Below are positions 1-8,392 of a stretch of DNA of 64,000 nt, piece after piece (positions within the stretch are counted from its first letter, which is position 1; each line of letters opens with the position of its first letter). A program made the translations under genes and the position numbers. The notes under the pieces were generated by a model that worked only from the letters and a program-made list of their open reading frames with translations, was not told where the DNA came from and searched no databases. The stretch spans positions 1,364,001-1,428,000 of the forward strand of contig NC_003155.5 in the NCBI RefSeq assembly GCF_000009765.2, in the 5' to 3' direction. The stretch comes from Streptomyces avermitilis MA-4680 = NBRC 14893 (GTDB taxonomy: Bacteria > Actinomycetota > Actinomycetes > Streptomycetales > Streptomycetaceae).

Positions 1-1948
1 CAGACCGAGTGTGGGAGAGGAACTCCCCGTCGACGGCGGGGTCCGCTACGGGCCGCCGTCGCTTCAGGTGCGCTTCGCGGACGGGAGCCGCGCCTTCGAA
101 TGGCAGCCCACCGGCCACCGGGTGCACGAGAGCGCCGACGGCGCGCACGAGCTGGTCCTGTTCTTCCGCGACCGCCGCTACCCCTTGCAGGTGGCGCTGC
201 ATTACCGGGTGCGCGCCGACACCGACGTCATCGAACGGTGGACGGTCGTGCGCAACGGCGGGGACGAGCCCGTGACCCTGCTGCGCGCCGACTCGGCCGC
301 CTGGACCCTTCCCCCGCTGGCGGACTACCGGCTCAGCCATGTCACCGGGCAGTGGTCCGCCGAGAGCCGGCTGCGCCGCGACCGACTGCCGTACGGCGAG
401 ACCGTGCTGACCAGCCGTCGCGGCATCACCAGCCATCACACGAACCCCTGGCTGATGGTCGACTCCGGTGAGGCCACGGAGGACCACGGCCGGGTCTGGA
501 GCGCGGCGCTCGCCTGGAGCGGGAGCTGGCGCATCACCACACAGCGCACCCCGGACGGGCGGACCGGCTTCACCGGAGGCGTCGGGCACGACGGCACGGG
601 CGTACCGCTGACTCCGGGCGAGGAGTTCACCGCTCCCGCGTTCGCCGGCCTGTTCACCGCCGACGGCTTCGGCGCGGCCAGTCGTGCCTGGCACGCGTAC
701 ACGCTGGCCCATGTGCTGCCCCACCCGGACGAACCGGTGCCGGTGCTCTACAACTCGTGGGAGGCCACGGGCTTCGATGTCGACGAGGTCGGCCAGAAGG
801 CGCTCGCGGAACGGGCCGCCGCCCTCGGCGTCGAGTTGTACGTCGTCGACGACGGCTGGTTCGGCGGGCGCCGCAGCGACCGGGCCGGGCTCGGTGACTG
901 GACTCCCGCTCCCGACCGCTTCCCCGACGGACTGGGCCCGCTGGCCGACAGGGTGCGCGAACTGGGGATGCGCTTCGGGCTGTGGGTGGAGCCCGAAATG
1001 GTCAACCCGGACAGCGACCTGTACCGGGCGCACCCGGACTGGGTACTGCACCTGCCCGACCGCTCCCGCTCGGAGCTGCGCAACCAGCTCGTCCTCAACT
1101 TCGCCCGCCGCGACGTCGCCGACTGGGCGTACGGCTGGCTGACCGAACTCGTCGGCGCCCACCGGATCGACTTCCTCAAGTGGGACATGAACCGCGCCTT
1201 CAGCGAAGCCGGCTGGCCGGGGCAGCAGGACGGCGCGGACCGGCTCGGCACGCAGTACGTGCGCCATCTCTACGGGGTGATCGACCGTCTCCGCGCGGAC
1301 CACCCGGGGCTGCGGATCGAGTCGTGCAGCGGGGGCGGCGGCCGGATCGACCTCGGGATCCTGGGGCGTACGGACCAGACATGGGCCTCGGACAACACCG
1401 ATGCCGCCGACCGGCTGTGGATCCAGCACGGATTCAGCCAGATCTATCCCGCGCGCACCATGGGGTGCTGGGTGACCGACGCGCCCAACCAGTTCACCGG
1501 CCGTGGGCTCCCGCTGCGGTTCCGCTTCCACGCCGCGATGGCGGGGGCGCTGGGCATCGGCGGGGATCTGGCGCGCTGGTCGGAGGAGGAACTGCGGGAA
1601 GGGGCCGCGCTGGTCACCGAGTACAAGAAGGTGCGCCATCTCGTGCAGCACGGCAGGCTCGATCGGCTGTCGCCGCCTTCCGGCCAGTCGCCCGCGGTCG
1701 TGCAGTACACCTCGGCGGACGGCTCGGAGTCACTGGTGCTCGCCTGGCGCGGCGTCCCGCGTCCCGGCGACGCCGACCTGCCGGTACGGCTGAGGGCACT
1801 GACTCCGGCGGCCCGGTACCGCGACAGCCGCACCGGCACCGTGCACCATGCCTCCGTCCTGGGCGACTACGGCCTGCGCCTCGACCTGCCGGCCGGCGAC
1901 TGGTCCAGCGTGGCGATGCATCTCGTACGGGAGCCGGAGGCGGTCTGA
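1..1948 (+). CDS. alpha-galactosidase, GH36 family (5' end outside window)
   Basis: Hydrolyses terminal alpha-galactosides. The frame is already open at base 2, and GH36 enzymes usually run to about 700 residues, so the N-terminal part of the beta-sandwich domain lies off the window. Seen here: the end of the N-terminal beta domain, then a (beta/alpha)8 barrel. The likely nucleophile Asp of the KWDMN motif is at bases 1184-1186 and the likely acid/base Asp of SDNTDA at 1391-1393. SCSGGGGRID between them is also typical of GH36. A GTG at base 11 is in frame but falls inside the domain, so it is not taken as the start. No signal peptide can be judged. The family is clear, but the substrate (raffinose-type sugars or galactomannan) is not shown by the sequence. 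Confidence 0.9.
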   Translation, partial: RPSVGEELPVDGGVRYGPPSLQVRFADGSRAFEWQPTGHRVHESADGAHELVLFFRDRRYPLQVALHYRVRADTDVIERWTVVRNGGDEPVTLLRADSAAWTLPPLADYRLSHVTGQWSAESRLRRDRLPYGETVLTSRRGITSHHTNPWLMVDSGEATEDHGRVWSAALAWSGSWRITTQRTPDGRTGFTGGVGHDGTGVPLTPGEEFTAPAFAGLFTADGFGAASRAWHAYTLAHVLPHPDEPVPVLYNSWEATGFDVDEVGQKALAERAAALGVELYVVDDGWFGGRRSDRAGLGDWTPAPDRFPDGLGPLADRVRELGMRFGLWVEPEMVNPDSDLYRAHPDWVLHLPDRSRSELRNQLVLNFARRDVADWAYGWLTELVGAHRIDFLKWDMNRAFSEAGWPGQQDGADRLGTQYVRHLYGVIDRLRADHPGLRIESCSGGGGRIDLGILGRTDQTWASDNTDAADRLWIQHGFSQIYPARTMGCWVTDAPNQFTGRGLPLRFRFHAAMAGALGIGGDLARWSEEELREGAALVTEYKKVRHLVQHGRLDRLSPPSGQSPAVVQYTSADGSESLVLAWRGVPRPGDADLPVRLRALTPAARYRDSRTGTVHHASVLGDYGLRLDLPAGDWSSVAMHLVREPEAV

Positions 1949-2036
1949 GCACCGTCTCTCGACGCGGTCCGTGCCCCTCCCCCAGCTCCGATGCGGCAGA
2001 GCCGGTGAAGGGACACGGGCAGTGGTGCGGGCCGAA

Positions 2037-2684
2037 CTACTTCGGGCACTCCTTCCAGGCCAGGTGGTAGATCGTGCTGATGTCACCGTCGGTCGAGTCC
2101 ATCGTCATGAAGCTCGAACTGCCGGGAGTGGAGGTGCCGGCGTTGACGCGGAGCTCGGTGTTGATGTTGAAGTTGCGCTGAACACCGCAGGGGGCCCAGA
2201 CCAGTTGGGCCCAGTCCGTGGTGTCCGTGGCCTGCCAGTTGTCGTTGTACGGGCCGCTGAAGGGGTGCGTGATGGAAGCCGTGTTCGACGAGCCCTGGAA
2301 GTAGTACGAGGCCTTCTCCGTGCTGGTGGCGCCGCGCTGAAGGGCGGCGAAGCCTCGGTAGTCCGCGCTCGCGACGGCGTACGTGAAGCCCTGCGGGACG
2401 TGGACGAGCAGGTTGAGCTGGCAGTTCTTGCGGAACGCGGTGGGGTCGGCGTTGCCTCCGACCTGGGCCAGGTAGTTGCTGTACGTCACGGTGAAGGCCG
2501 TGTTGTCCGGCGAGACCGCGACCGCGGCGGTCCCGGCGGGGCAGCCGGAGCCGTTCACGGTGGCGACCTTGATGACGATCTTGTCCGGGGGCGGGTCGGT
2601 GAACCCGCCCGACGGGTCCCCTACGGGAAGTGCGGTGGTGAAGAGGGCGGCGATCGCGCCGCTCAGGAGCAGCCCACCAGCCAT
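2037..2684 (-). CDS. secreted DUF4360-family protein
   Basis: 215-residue exported protein of unknown function resembling the DUF4360 family. The chosen ATG at 2684 follows GGGAG with good spacing and begins directly with a hydrophobic segment (MAGGLLLSGAIAALFTTA), read as a short signal peptide. An in-frame extension upstream to 2843 lacks coding character. The mature part is rich in Ser, Thr, Asn and aromatic residues, with Cys in the motifs GSGCPAG, KNCQLN, APCGVQ and KECPK, so two disulfides are plausible. It is transcribed away from the DUF1990 gene, and a strong hairpin sits just upstream of its ribosome-binding site. Family assignment is by motif recognition and the function is unknown. 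Confidence 0.75.
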   Translation of the reverse strand: MAGGLLLSGAIAALFTTALPVGDPSGGFTDPPPDKIVIKVATVNGSGCPAGTAAVAVSPDNTAFTVTYSNYLAQVGGNADPTAFRKNCQLNLLVHVPQGFTYAVASADYRGFAALQRGATSTEKASYYFQGSSNTASITHPFSGPYNDNWQATDTTDWAQLVWAPCGVQRNFNINTELRVNAGTSTPGSSSFMTMDSTDGDISTIYHLAWKECPK

Positions 2685-2712
2685 GGTTCTCCCATCCGTT
2701 GCGTTGGCGTTC

Positions 2713-2744
2713 CGGCGGCCCGCACACGGATGTGCGGGCCGCCG
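2713..2744 (-). promoter_or_regulatory. 14-bp hairpin in the leader of the DUF4360 gene
   Basis: Perfect 14-base arms (2713-2726 and 2731-2744) around the four-base loop CGGA. It lies 28 bases upstream of the DUF4360 start codon and close to its ribosome-binding site. No gene ends here on either strand, so an ordinary terminator is not expected. An attenuator or mRNA-stability element is possible. Confidence 0.55.
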
Positions 2745-3062
2745 TGAATAGGGGGGTGCGGCCCGCCGCGTGAGCGAAGAGCCGTCGCAGACCACATGCG
2801 TTGGATCAGATACCGAGACGTGCTGTGCCGTACTGCCCTGCACCGTGCTTCATGCGCATGCCAAAACAGGCCGACATGCACTCCCTACCTGTGAAGGATC
2901 TGTGGAGGCCGGGAGCGATCGCATCGTACGTATCCCGGCGCGCCGCAGACAGGGCGAACTCCAGCCAATACCAAAAGCGCATGCCCACCTGCCCCACCAG
3001 CAGGGCCGCGACGCGGCTCCTTAGGCTTTCAGCCAGTGACCGCCCGTTGCGACAGGAGCCTC

Positions 3063-3647
3063 ATGCCCCCGCACAGCCCCTCGGATCTCCCCCGGGCGCC
3101 CGGCCCGCCACCGGCCGAGGCCCTCAGCTATGGACCGGCCGGAGCCACCTGCCCCGGCGACGAGTCCTGGCACGCGGACGGCGAGGGGTACCGCCGCTAC
3201 GACCGGACCGTCGTCATCGGACACGGCGACGCCCACTGGCGCGCGGCAGCGGACGCGGTCCTCCACTGGGGCATCAAGCGGCGCAGCGGCTTTCGCGTCA
3301 CGCCCCGGTCCGGCGCGGGCGAGCGGGTCACCGAGGGTGCCGAATACCGGATCACCGCAGCCATCGGGCCGCTCGCCGTGCACGAACCCGTCCGGGTCGT
3401 CGCCGTGGTCGTCACGCCCGAGCGATGCGGCTTCGCCTACGGCACCCTGCCCGGCCACCCCGTCTCGGGCGAGGAGGCCTTCGTCGTCCACCGGACTCCC
3501 GACGGCGCGGTCGCGCTGACTCTCCGGTCCCTGACCCGCCCCGCGCCGAGCGGCCCATGGCGCGCACTGTTCCCGTTGCTCCTCGTGGCGCAGCGCTTCT
3601 ACCGCCGCCGTTACCTGCGCTCCCTTCGCGCCGTCGCACCCCGCTGA
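3063..3647 (+). CDS. DUF1990 family protein
   Basis: 194-residue protein resembling the DUF1990 family, whose role is unknown. The ATG at 3063 follows ACAGGAGCCTC. An upstream in-frame start at 3036 has no ribosome-binding site. Seen: a Pro-rich N-terminus, an LSYGPAGAT motif, then an alternating beta-strand domain with the GFAYGTLPGHP and GEEAFVV motifs near residues 125-145 that are common in these proteins, and a basic C-terminus (RFYRRRYLRSLR). There is no signal peptide or membrane segment. The 378-base gap shared with the divergent DUF4360 gene (2685-3062) holds the leader hairpin and presumably both promoters. Confidence 0.75.
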   Translation: MPPHSPSDLPRAPGPPPAEALSYGPAGATCPGDESWHADGEGYRRYDRTVVIGHGDAHWRAAADAVLHWGIKRRSGFRVTPRSGAGERVTEGAEYRITAAIGPLAVHEPVRVVAVVVTPERCGFAYGTLPGHPVSGEEAFVVHRTPDGAVALTLRSLTRPAPSGPWRALFPLLLVAQRFYRRRYLRSLRAVAPR

Positions 3648-3656
3648 CGGCACATA

Positions 3657-3689
3657 CCCGGTCTGGCCGGAATCCGCGTCCGGACCGGG
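3657..3689 (+). terminator. weak terminator-like stem after the DUF1990 gene
   Basis: Seven-base arms CCCGGTC (3657-3663) and GACCGGG (3683-3689) lie just after the DUF1990 stop. The loop is long and there is no T-tract, as is usual in this GC-rich DNA. Confidence 0.35.
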
Positions 3690-3713
3690 CCGGCGAGGGG
3701 GCAATCTCCGTGT

Positions 3714-3734
3714 CGGTTCTGATCGGAACCGATC
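3714..3734. promoter_or_regulatory. overlapping palindromes upstream of the kinase gene
   Basis: The gene-free stretch 3648-4023 contains CGGTTC-N6-GAACCG (3714-3731) overlapping GATCGG-AA-CCGATC (3721-3734). They lie about 290 bases before the hybrid kinase start and could be an operator. I see no clear promoter or small gene elsewhere in the stretch. Confidence 0.35.
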
Positions 3735-4023
3735 GGCATCGAACCGCCCACGTGACCGAAATTCGAGTCCGTACCCTTCTTTTCGGATCTCATTCCTGGA
3801 AAAAGCAGCCCATCTTTGTGAGGTACCTCGCCGGGCCTTCCTCCCCGCACTTTGTTTGAAAGCTCCCAGGTGAGTTAATCTGCCGCGTATTTCTCTTGAT
3901 GCGGTTCGGTGATCCGCCGGGGATCCGCGGGCGATAGAAGTGGGGTGATCGTCCGTGCTCCGGCGTGGTTTTCAGGCCTTTCACAGGAGCTCTTGGGGAG
4001 CGGGACGAGGGACGAGGGTGGGC

Positions 4024-7000
4024 ATGAACAGCAAGACAGCCGAGGCCGAGAGCCGCACACCGGGTGATCAGGAGTTGCGTCAGCTGCTCGCCGGACTGAC
4101 CGCGGTACGGGACGGGGACTTCGGTACCCGGCTGCCCGACGACACCGACGGGCTGCTGGGCGAGATCGCCACCGTCTTCAACGGCATGATCGACCAGTTG
4201 TCCGTGTTCACGTCGGAAGTGACACGCGTGGCCCGCGAGGTGGGCACCGAGGGCACTCTGGGCGGGCAGGCGGAGGTGCCGGGAGTCTCCGGCACCTGGG
4301 CCGATCTGACCGACTCCGTGAACGCCATGGCGGGCAATCTCACCACGCAGGTGCGCGACATCGCGCAGGTGGCGACCGCGGTGGCCAAGGGCGACCTCTC
4401 GCAGAAGATCGACGTACCGGCGCGCGGCGAGATCCTGGAGCTGAAGGAGACCGTCAACACGATGGTCGACCAGCTCTCCGCCTTCGCCGACGAGGTCACC
4501 CGCGTCGCGCGCGAAGTCGGCAGTGAAGGGCGCCTGGGCGGGCAGGCCCAGGTCCCCGGCGTCGGAGGCGTGTGGCGCGACCTCACCGATTCCGTCAACC
4601 TGATGGCGGGCAACCTGACCGCGCAGGTCCGTAACGTCGCCCAGGTGACCACCGCCGTGGCCAAGGGCGACCTCTCCCAGAAGATCACCGTGGACGCCCG
4701 CGGCGAGATCCTGGAACTGAAGAACACCATCAACACGATGGTCGACCAGCTCTCCGCCTTCGCCGACGAAGTCACCCGCGTCGCCCGGGAAGTCGGCACC
4801 GACGGACGTCTCGGCGGGCAGGCCGATGTGAAGGACGTCCGGGGCACCTGGCGTGATCTCACCGATTCGGTGAACTTCATGGCGGGCAACCTGACCGCCC
4901 AGGTCCGCTCCATCGCCCAGGTCGCCACCGCCGTGGCCAAGGGCGACCTCTCCCAGAAGATCACCGTGGACGCCCGCGGCGAGATCCTGGAGCTCAAGGA
5001 CACCATCAACACGATGGTCGACCAGCTCTCCGCCTTCGCCGACGAAGTCACCCGCGTCGCCCGGGAAGTCGGCACCGCCGGCAACCTGGGCGGCCAGGCG
5101 ACCGTACGCGGCGTCTCCGGTACCTGGAAGGACCTCACCGACAACGTCAACGTCATGGCGTCCAACCTCACGGGTCAGGTCCGTTCGATCGCCCAGGTCG
5201 CCACCGCCGTGGCCCGCGGTGACCTGTCGCAGAAGATCACGGTCGAGGCCAAGGGCGAGGTCGCCGCGCTCGCCGACGTCATCAACACCATGGTCGACAC
5301 CCTGTCCGCGTTCGCCGACGAGGTCACCCGCGTCGCCCGCGAGGTCGGCACCGAGGGACGGCTGGGCGGCCAGGCGCACGTGCCGAACGTGGCGGGCACC
5401 TGGAAGGACCTCACCGACAACGTCAACTCGATGGCGAACAACCTGACCGGTCAGGTGCGCAACATCGCCCTGGTGACGACCGCCGTCGCCAACGGTGACC
5501 TGTCGAAGAAGATCGACGTCGACGCCCGCGGCGAGATCCTGGAACTCAAGACCACCATCAACACGATGGTGGACCAGCTCTCCTCGTTCGCGGCCGAGGT
5601 CACCCGCGTCGCCCGCGAGGTCGGCAGCGAGGGCAGGCTCGGCGGCCAGGCCGAGGTGGAGGGCGTCTCCGGTACCTGGAAGCGGCTCACCGAGAACGTC
5701 AACGAACTGGCGGGCAACCTGACCCGCCAGGTCAGGGCCATCGCCGAGGTGGCCAGTGCCGTCGCCGAGGGCGACCTCACCCGCTCGATCACCGTCGACG
5801 CCTCCGGGGAGGTGGCCGAACTCAAGGACAACATCAACTCGATGGTCGGCTCCCTGCGCGAGACCACCCGGGCCAACCAGGAGCAGGACTGGCTGAAGTC
5901 CAACCTGGCGCGCATCTCGGGCCTCATGCAGGGGCACCGTGACCTCGCGGTCGTGGCCGAGCTCATCATGGAGGAGCTGACGCCGCTGGTCTCCGCCCAG
6001 TACGGCGCCTTCTATCTCGCGGAGGAGACCGGCCGGGGCACCCAGCTGCGACTGATCGGCTCCTACGGCTATCCCGACGACACACAGCGTCCCGACCGCA
6101 TCCCGCTCGGGCGCTCCCTGGTCGGCCAGGCCGCGCGCAATCGGCGTCCCATCACCGTCGACGACCTGCCGCCCGCCTATGTGACCATCTCCTCCGGTCT
6201 CGGGCAGATCTCGCCGACCGCGCTGAAGGTCCTGCCCATCGTGGTCGACGAACAGGTACTGGGCGTCATCGAACTGGCCTCGGTCACCCGCTTCACCCAG
6301 ATCCACGAGGACTTCCTGGGACAGTTGATGGAGACCATCGGGGTCAACGTCAACACCATCGTCGCCAATGGCCGTACGGACGAGCTGCTCGGCGAGTCCC
6401 AGCGGCTGACGGCCGAACTTCAGTCCAGGTCCGAGGAGTTGCAGGTACAGCAGGACGAACTGCAGCGCTCCAACGCCGAGCTGGAGGAGAAGGCCACGCT
6501 GCTGGCCACTCAGAACCGCGACATCGAGGCGAAGAACCTGCAGATCGAACAGGCCCGCCAGGAGCTGGAGGCACGGGCACAGCAGCTGTCGCTCGCCTCG
6601 AAGTACAAGTCGGAGTTCCTGGCCAACATGAGCCACGAACTGCGTACTCCCCTCAACAGCCTGCTGATCCTCGCCCAGTTGCTGGCACAGAACCCGTCCC
6701 ACAACCTCACTCCGAAGCAGGTCGAGTACGCGGGGATCATCCACTCGGCGGGTTCCGACCTGCTGCAGCTGATCAACGACATCCTCGACCTGTCGAAGGT
6801 CGAGGCCGGCAAGATGGACATCTCTCCCGAACGCGTCGCCCTGCGCCGTCTGCTCGACTATGTAGAAGCGACGTTCCGGCCGATGACGAGCCAGAAGAGC
6901 CTCGAATTCACCATGAGCACCGCCCCGGGCGTCCCCGTGGACCTGCTCACCGACGATTCCCGGCTGCGGCAGGTGCTGCGCAATCTGCTCTCGAACGCCG

Positions 7001-8298
7001 TCAAGTTCACCGAACGCGGCGGCGTCGGACTGCACATCGAGCCGGCCGTCGACCAGAACATCCCTGCCGCCGTCCACCGCGGTGGCGCCGTCGTGGCCTT
7101 CCACGTCAAGGACACCGGAATCGGCATTCCCGAGCAGCAGTTGGAGACGATCTTCGGAGCGTTCCAGCAGGCGGACGGGACCACGAGCCGCAAGTACGGC
7201 GGAACCGGACTCGGACTGTCCATCACCCGCGAGATCGCCCATCTGCTCGGTGGTGCGGTCACCGTGGACAGCACACCCGGACAGGGCAGCACGTTCACTC
7301 TCTATCTGCCGGTCGCCCGCGCCGACTTCGAGGAGCTCGCCCAGGGAGCCCAGCCCGGTGAGGCGAGCCAGGGGGACGGTGCGGCCGACCACCCCCGGGG
7401 GTCCCAAGCCCTCACCGGTGCCGGCGGGCCCACGCACCGCAGGCGCCGGATCCTGGTCGTCGAGGAGCGGCCCCGGGGTCTGCTGACCCTCGTCGCGGAG
7501 AGCACCGTGGCCAACCTGACGAGAGGACACCACGGCGGCGATCCGCGTGAAGTCATCGACGTCACCACCACGGTGGACGCCCAGGAGGCGGCCGGCGCCC
7601 TGGCGGCGGAACCGTGCCACTGCGTGGTCCTCGAACTCGGCATGTCGGGCGGTGAGGCCTCACGGTTCCTCGACGCCCTGGACGGGGACCCCGCGCTGGC
7701 CTCCGTACCCGTCCTGGTCCACAACGGACAACGCGCCGACGTGACGCTGGATCCGGCACTGCGGTCCCGTTCCGCGGCCCGCTCGCTGGAGATCTTCTCC
7801 AGCCTCGACGAGCTGCGGGAACGGATCGCCCTGCATCTGTCGGCCGAGGAACCCGGGGACGTGCTGCCCCTCGTCCGCCCGGAGAAGCCCCAGCCGGAGC
7901 AGACGCTGGTGGTGGACGGCACCTTCACCGGCCGGACCGTCCTCGTCGTCGACGACGACGCCCGCAACCTCTTCGCGCTCAGCGGGATCCTGGAACTCCA
8001 CGGATTCAAGGTGCTGCACGCGGAGAACGGCAGGAAGGGCGTCGACACCCTGCTCGCTCATCCCGAGATCTGCCTGGTGCTGATGGACGTGATGATGCCC
8101 GAGATGGACGGCTACGCGGCGACCACGGAAATCCGGAGCATGTCCCAGTACACCGACCTTCCGGTCGTCGCCGTCACCGCGAAGGCGATGCCCGGCGACC
8201 GGGAGAAGGCCCTGCAGTCCGGAGCCAGTGACTACGTCACCAAGCCGGTCGACGCGAACGACCTCATCGCCTGCGTCCGACGCTGGCTGTCCGCCTGA
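4024..8298 (+). CDS. soluble poly-HAMP hybrid histidine kinase (GAF, HisKA, HATPase, two REC)
   Basis: 1424-residue sensor kinase without membrane segments, so cytoplasmic. ATG 4024 is preceded by GAGGGTGGGC; an upstream in-frame start (3955) lacks support. Order: six ~92-residue HAMP-type repeats (about 56-615), GAF (636-782), coiled coil (782-859), HisKA with H871 in SHELRTP, HATPase (973-1096) with N- and G-boxes, REC1 (1141-1270) and REC2 (1303-1424) with phosphoacceptor D1355. REC1 is degenerate: E1204 replaces the phosphoacceptor and EE replaces the DD pair, so it probably cannot be phosphorylated. The layout recalls fungal group III (Nik1) kinases and Streptomyces OsaA, which are linked to osmotic stress. 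The phosphatase and sigma factor downstream suggest that it feeds sigma-factor control. I see no separate response regulator next to it. Confidence 0.92.
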   Translation: MNSKTAEAESRTPGDQELRQLLAGLTAVRDGDFGTRLPDDTDGLLGEIATVFNGMIDQLSVFTSEVTRVAREVGTEGTLGGQAEVPGVSGTWADLTDSVNAMAGNLTTQVRDIAQVATAVAKGDLSQKIDVPARGEILELKETVNTMVDQLSAFADEVTRVAREVGSEGRLGGQAQVPGVGGVWRDLTDSVNLMAGNLTAQVRNVAQVTTAVAKGDLSQKITVDARGEILELKNTINTMVDQLSAFADEVTRVAREVGTDGRLGGQADVKDVRGTWRDLTDSVNFMAGNLTAQVRSIAQVATAVAKGDLSQKITVDARGEILELKDTINTMVDQLSAFADEVTRVAREVGTAGNLGGQATVRGVSGTWKDLTDNVNVMASNLTGQVRSIAQVATAVARGDLSQKITVEAKGEVAALADVINTMVDTLSAFADEVTRVAREVGTEGRLGGQAHVPNVAGTWKDLTDNVNSMANNLTGQVRNIALVTTAVANGDLSKKIDVDARGEILELKTTINTMVDQLSSFAAEVTRVAREVGSEGRLGGQAEVEGVSGTWKRLTENVNELAGNLTRQVRAIAEVASAVAEGDLTRSITVDASGEVAELKDNINSMVGSLRETTRANQEQDWLKSNLARISGLMQGHRDLAVVAELIMEELTPLVSAQYGAFYLAEETGRGTQLRLIGSYGYPDDTQRPDRIPLGRSLVGQAARNRRPITVDDLPPAYVTISSGLGQISPTALKVLPIVVDEQVLGVIELASVTRFTQIHEDFLGQLMETIGVNVNTIVANGRTDELLGESQRLTAELQSRSEELQVQQDELQRSNAELEEKATLLATQNRDIEAKNLQIEQARQELEARAQQLSLASKYKSEFLANMSHELRTPLNSLLILAQLLAQNPSHNLTPKQVEYAGIIHSAGSDLLQLINDILDLSKVEAGKMDISPERVALRRLLDYVEATFRPMTSQKSLEFTMSTAPGVPVDLLTDDSRLRQVLRNLLSNAVKFTERGGVGLHIEPAVDQNIPAAVHRGGAVVAFHVKDTGIGIPEQQLETIFGAFQQADGTTSRKYGGTGLGLSITREIAHLLGGAVTVDSTPGQGSTFTLYLPVARADFEELAQGAQPGEASQGDGAADHPRGSQALTGAGGPTHRRRRILVVEERPRGLLTLVAESTVANLTRGHHGGDPREVIDVTTTVDAQEAAGALAAEPCHCVVLELGMSGGEASRFLDALDGDPALASVPVLVHNGQRADVTLDPALRSRSAARSLEIFSSLDELRERIALHLSAEEPGDVLPLVRPEKPQPEQTLVVDGTFTGRTVLVVDDDARNLFALSGILELHGFKVLHAENGRKGVDTLLAHPEICLVLMDVMMPEMDGYAATTEIRSMSQYTDLPVVAVTAKAMPGDREKALQSGASDYVTKPVDANDLIACVRRWLSA
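4190..5870 (+). repeat. six tandem ~276-bp HAMP-encoding repeats
   Basis: The segment encodes [10 protein letters not shown] six times at a 92-codon period, each followed by a GGQA motif, a TDSVN/TDNVN motif and GDLSQKI-like and GEILELK-like blocks. Several stretches are nearly identical at DNA level (for example around 4490, 4760 and 5040), so unequal recombination could change the repeat number. Confidence 0.85.
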
Positions 8299-8302
8299 AG
8301 CA

Positions 8303-8341
8303 GCACGGCCTCCGGACCACCCGCACCTCCGGAGGCCGTGC
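8303..8341 (+). terminator. intrinsic terminator after the hybrid kinase gene
   Basis: Perfect 14-base arms GCACGGCCTCCGGA and TCCGGAGGCCGTGC enclose an 11-base loop, five bases after the kinase stop. Transcription of the next gene is therefore probably separate, or reached only by read-through. Confidence 0.8.
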
Positions 8342-8392
8342 GTCTTCCCCAGCCCGGCGTGTTCTGCCTGCCAGCCGAGGAGCACCAGCACA

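Noticed and set aside
3184..3191. GGGTAC inside the DUF1990 gene as a SigB-type promoter
   Set aside because: It lies within coding sequence and in the middle of a gene, with no gene start near enough downstream.
4190..5870. Regular repeats that could suggest a CRISPR array or satellite
   Set aside because: The period is 276 bp and the repeats are in-frame coding for HAMP units. There are no spacers.
3790..7620. A 1276-residue open frame antisense to the hybrid kinase
   Set aside because: It mirrors the six HAMP repeats, has the Asp/Gly/His/Leu bias of an antisense frame in GC-rich DNA, and shows no ribosome-binding site or family motif. The plus strand has clear kinase domains.
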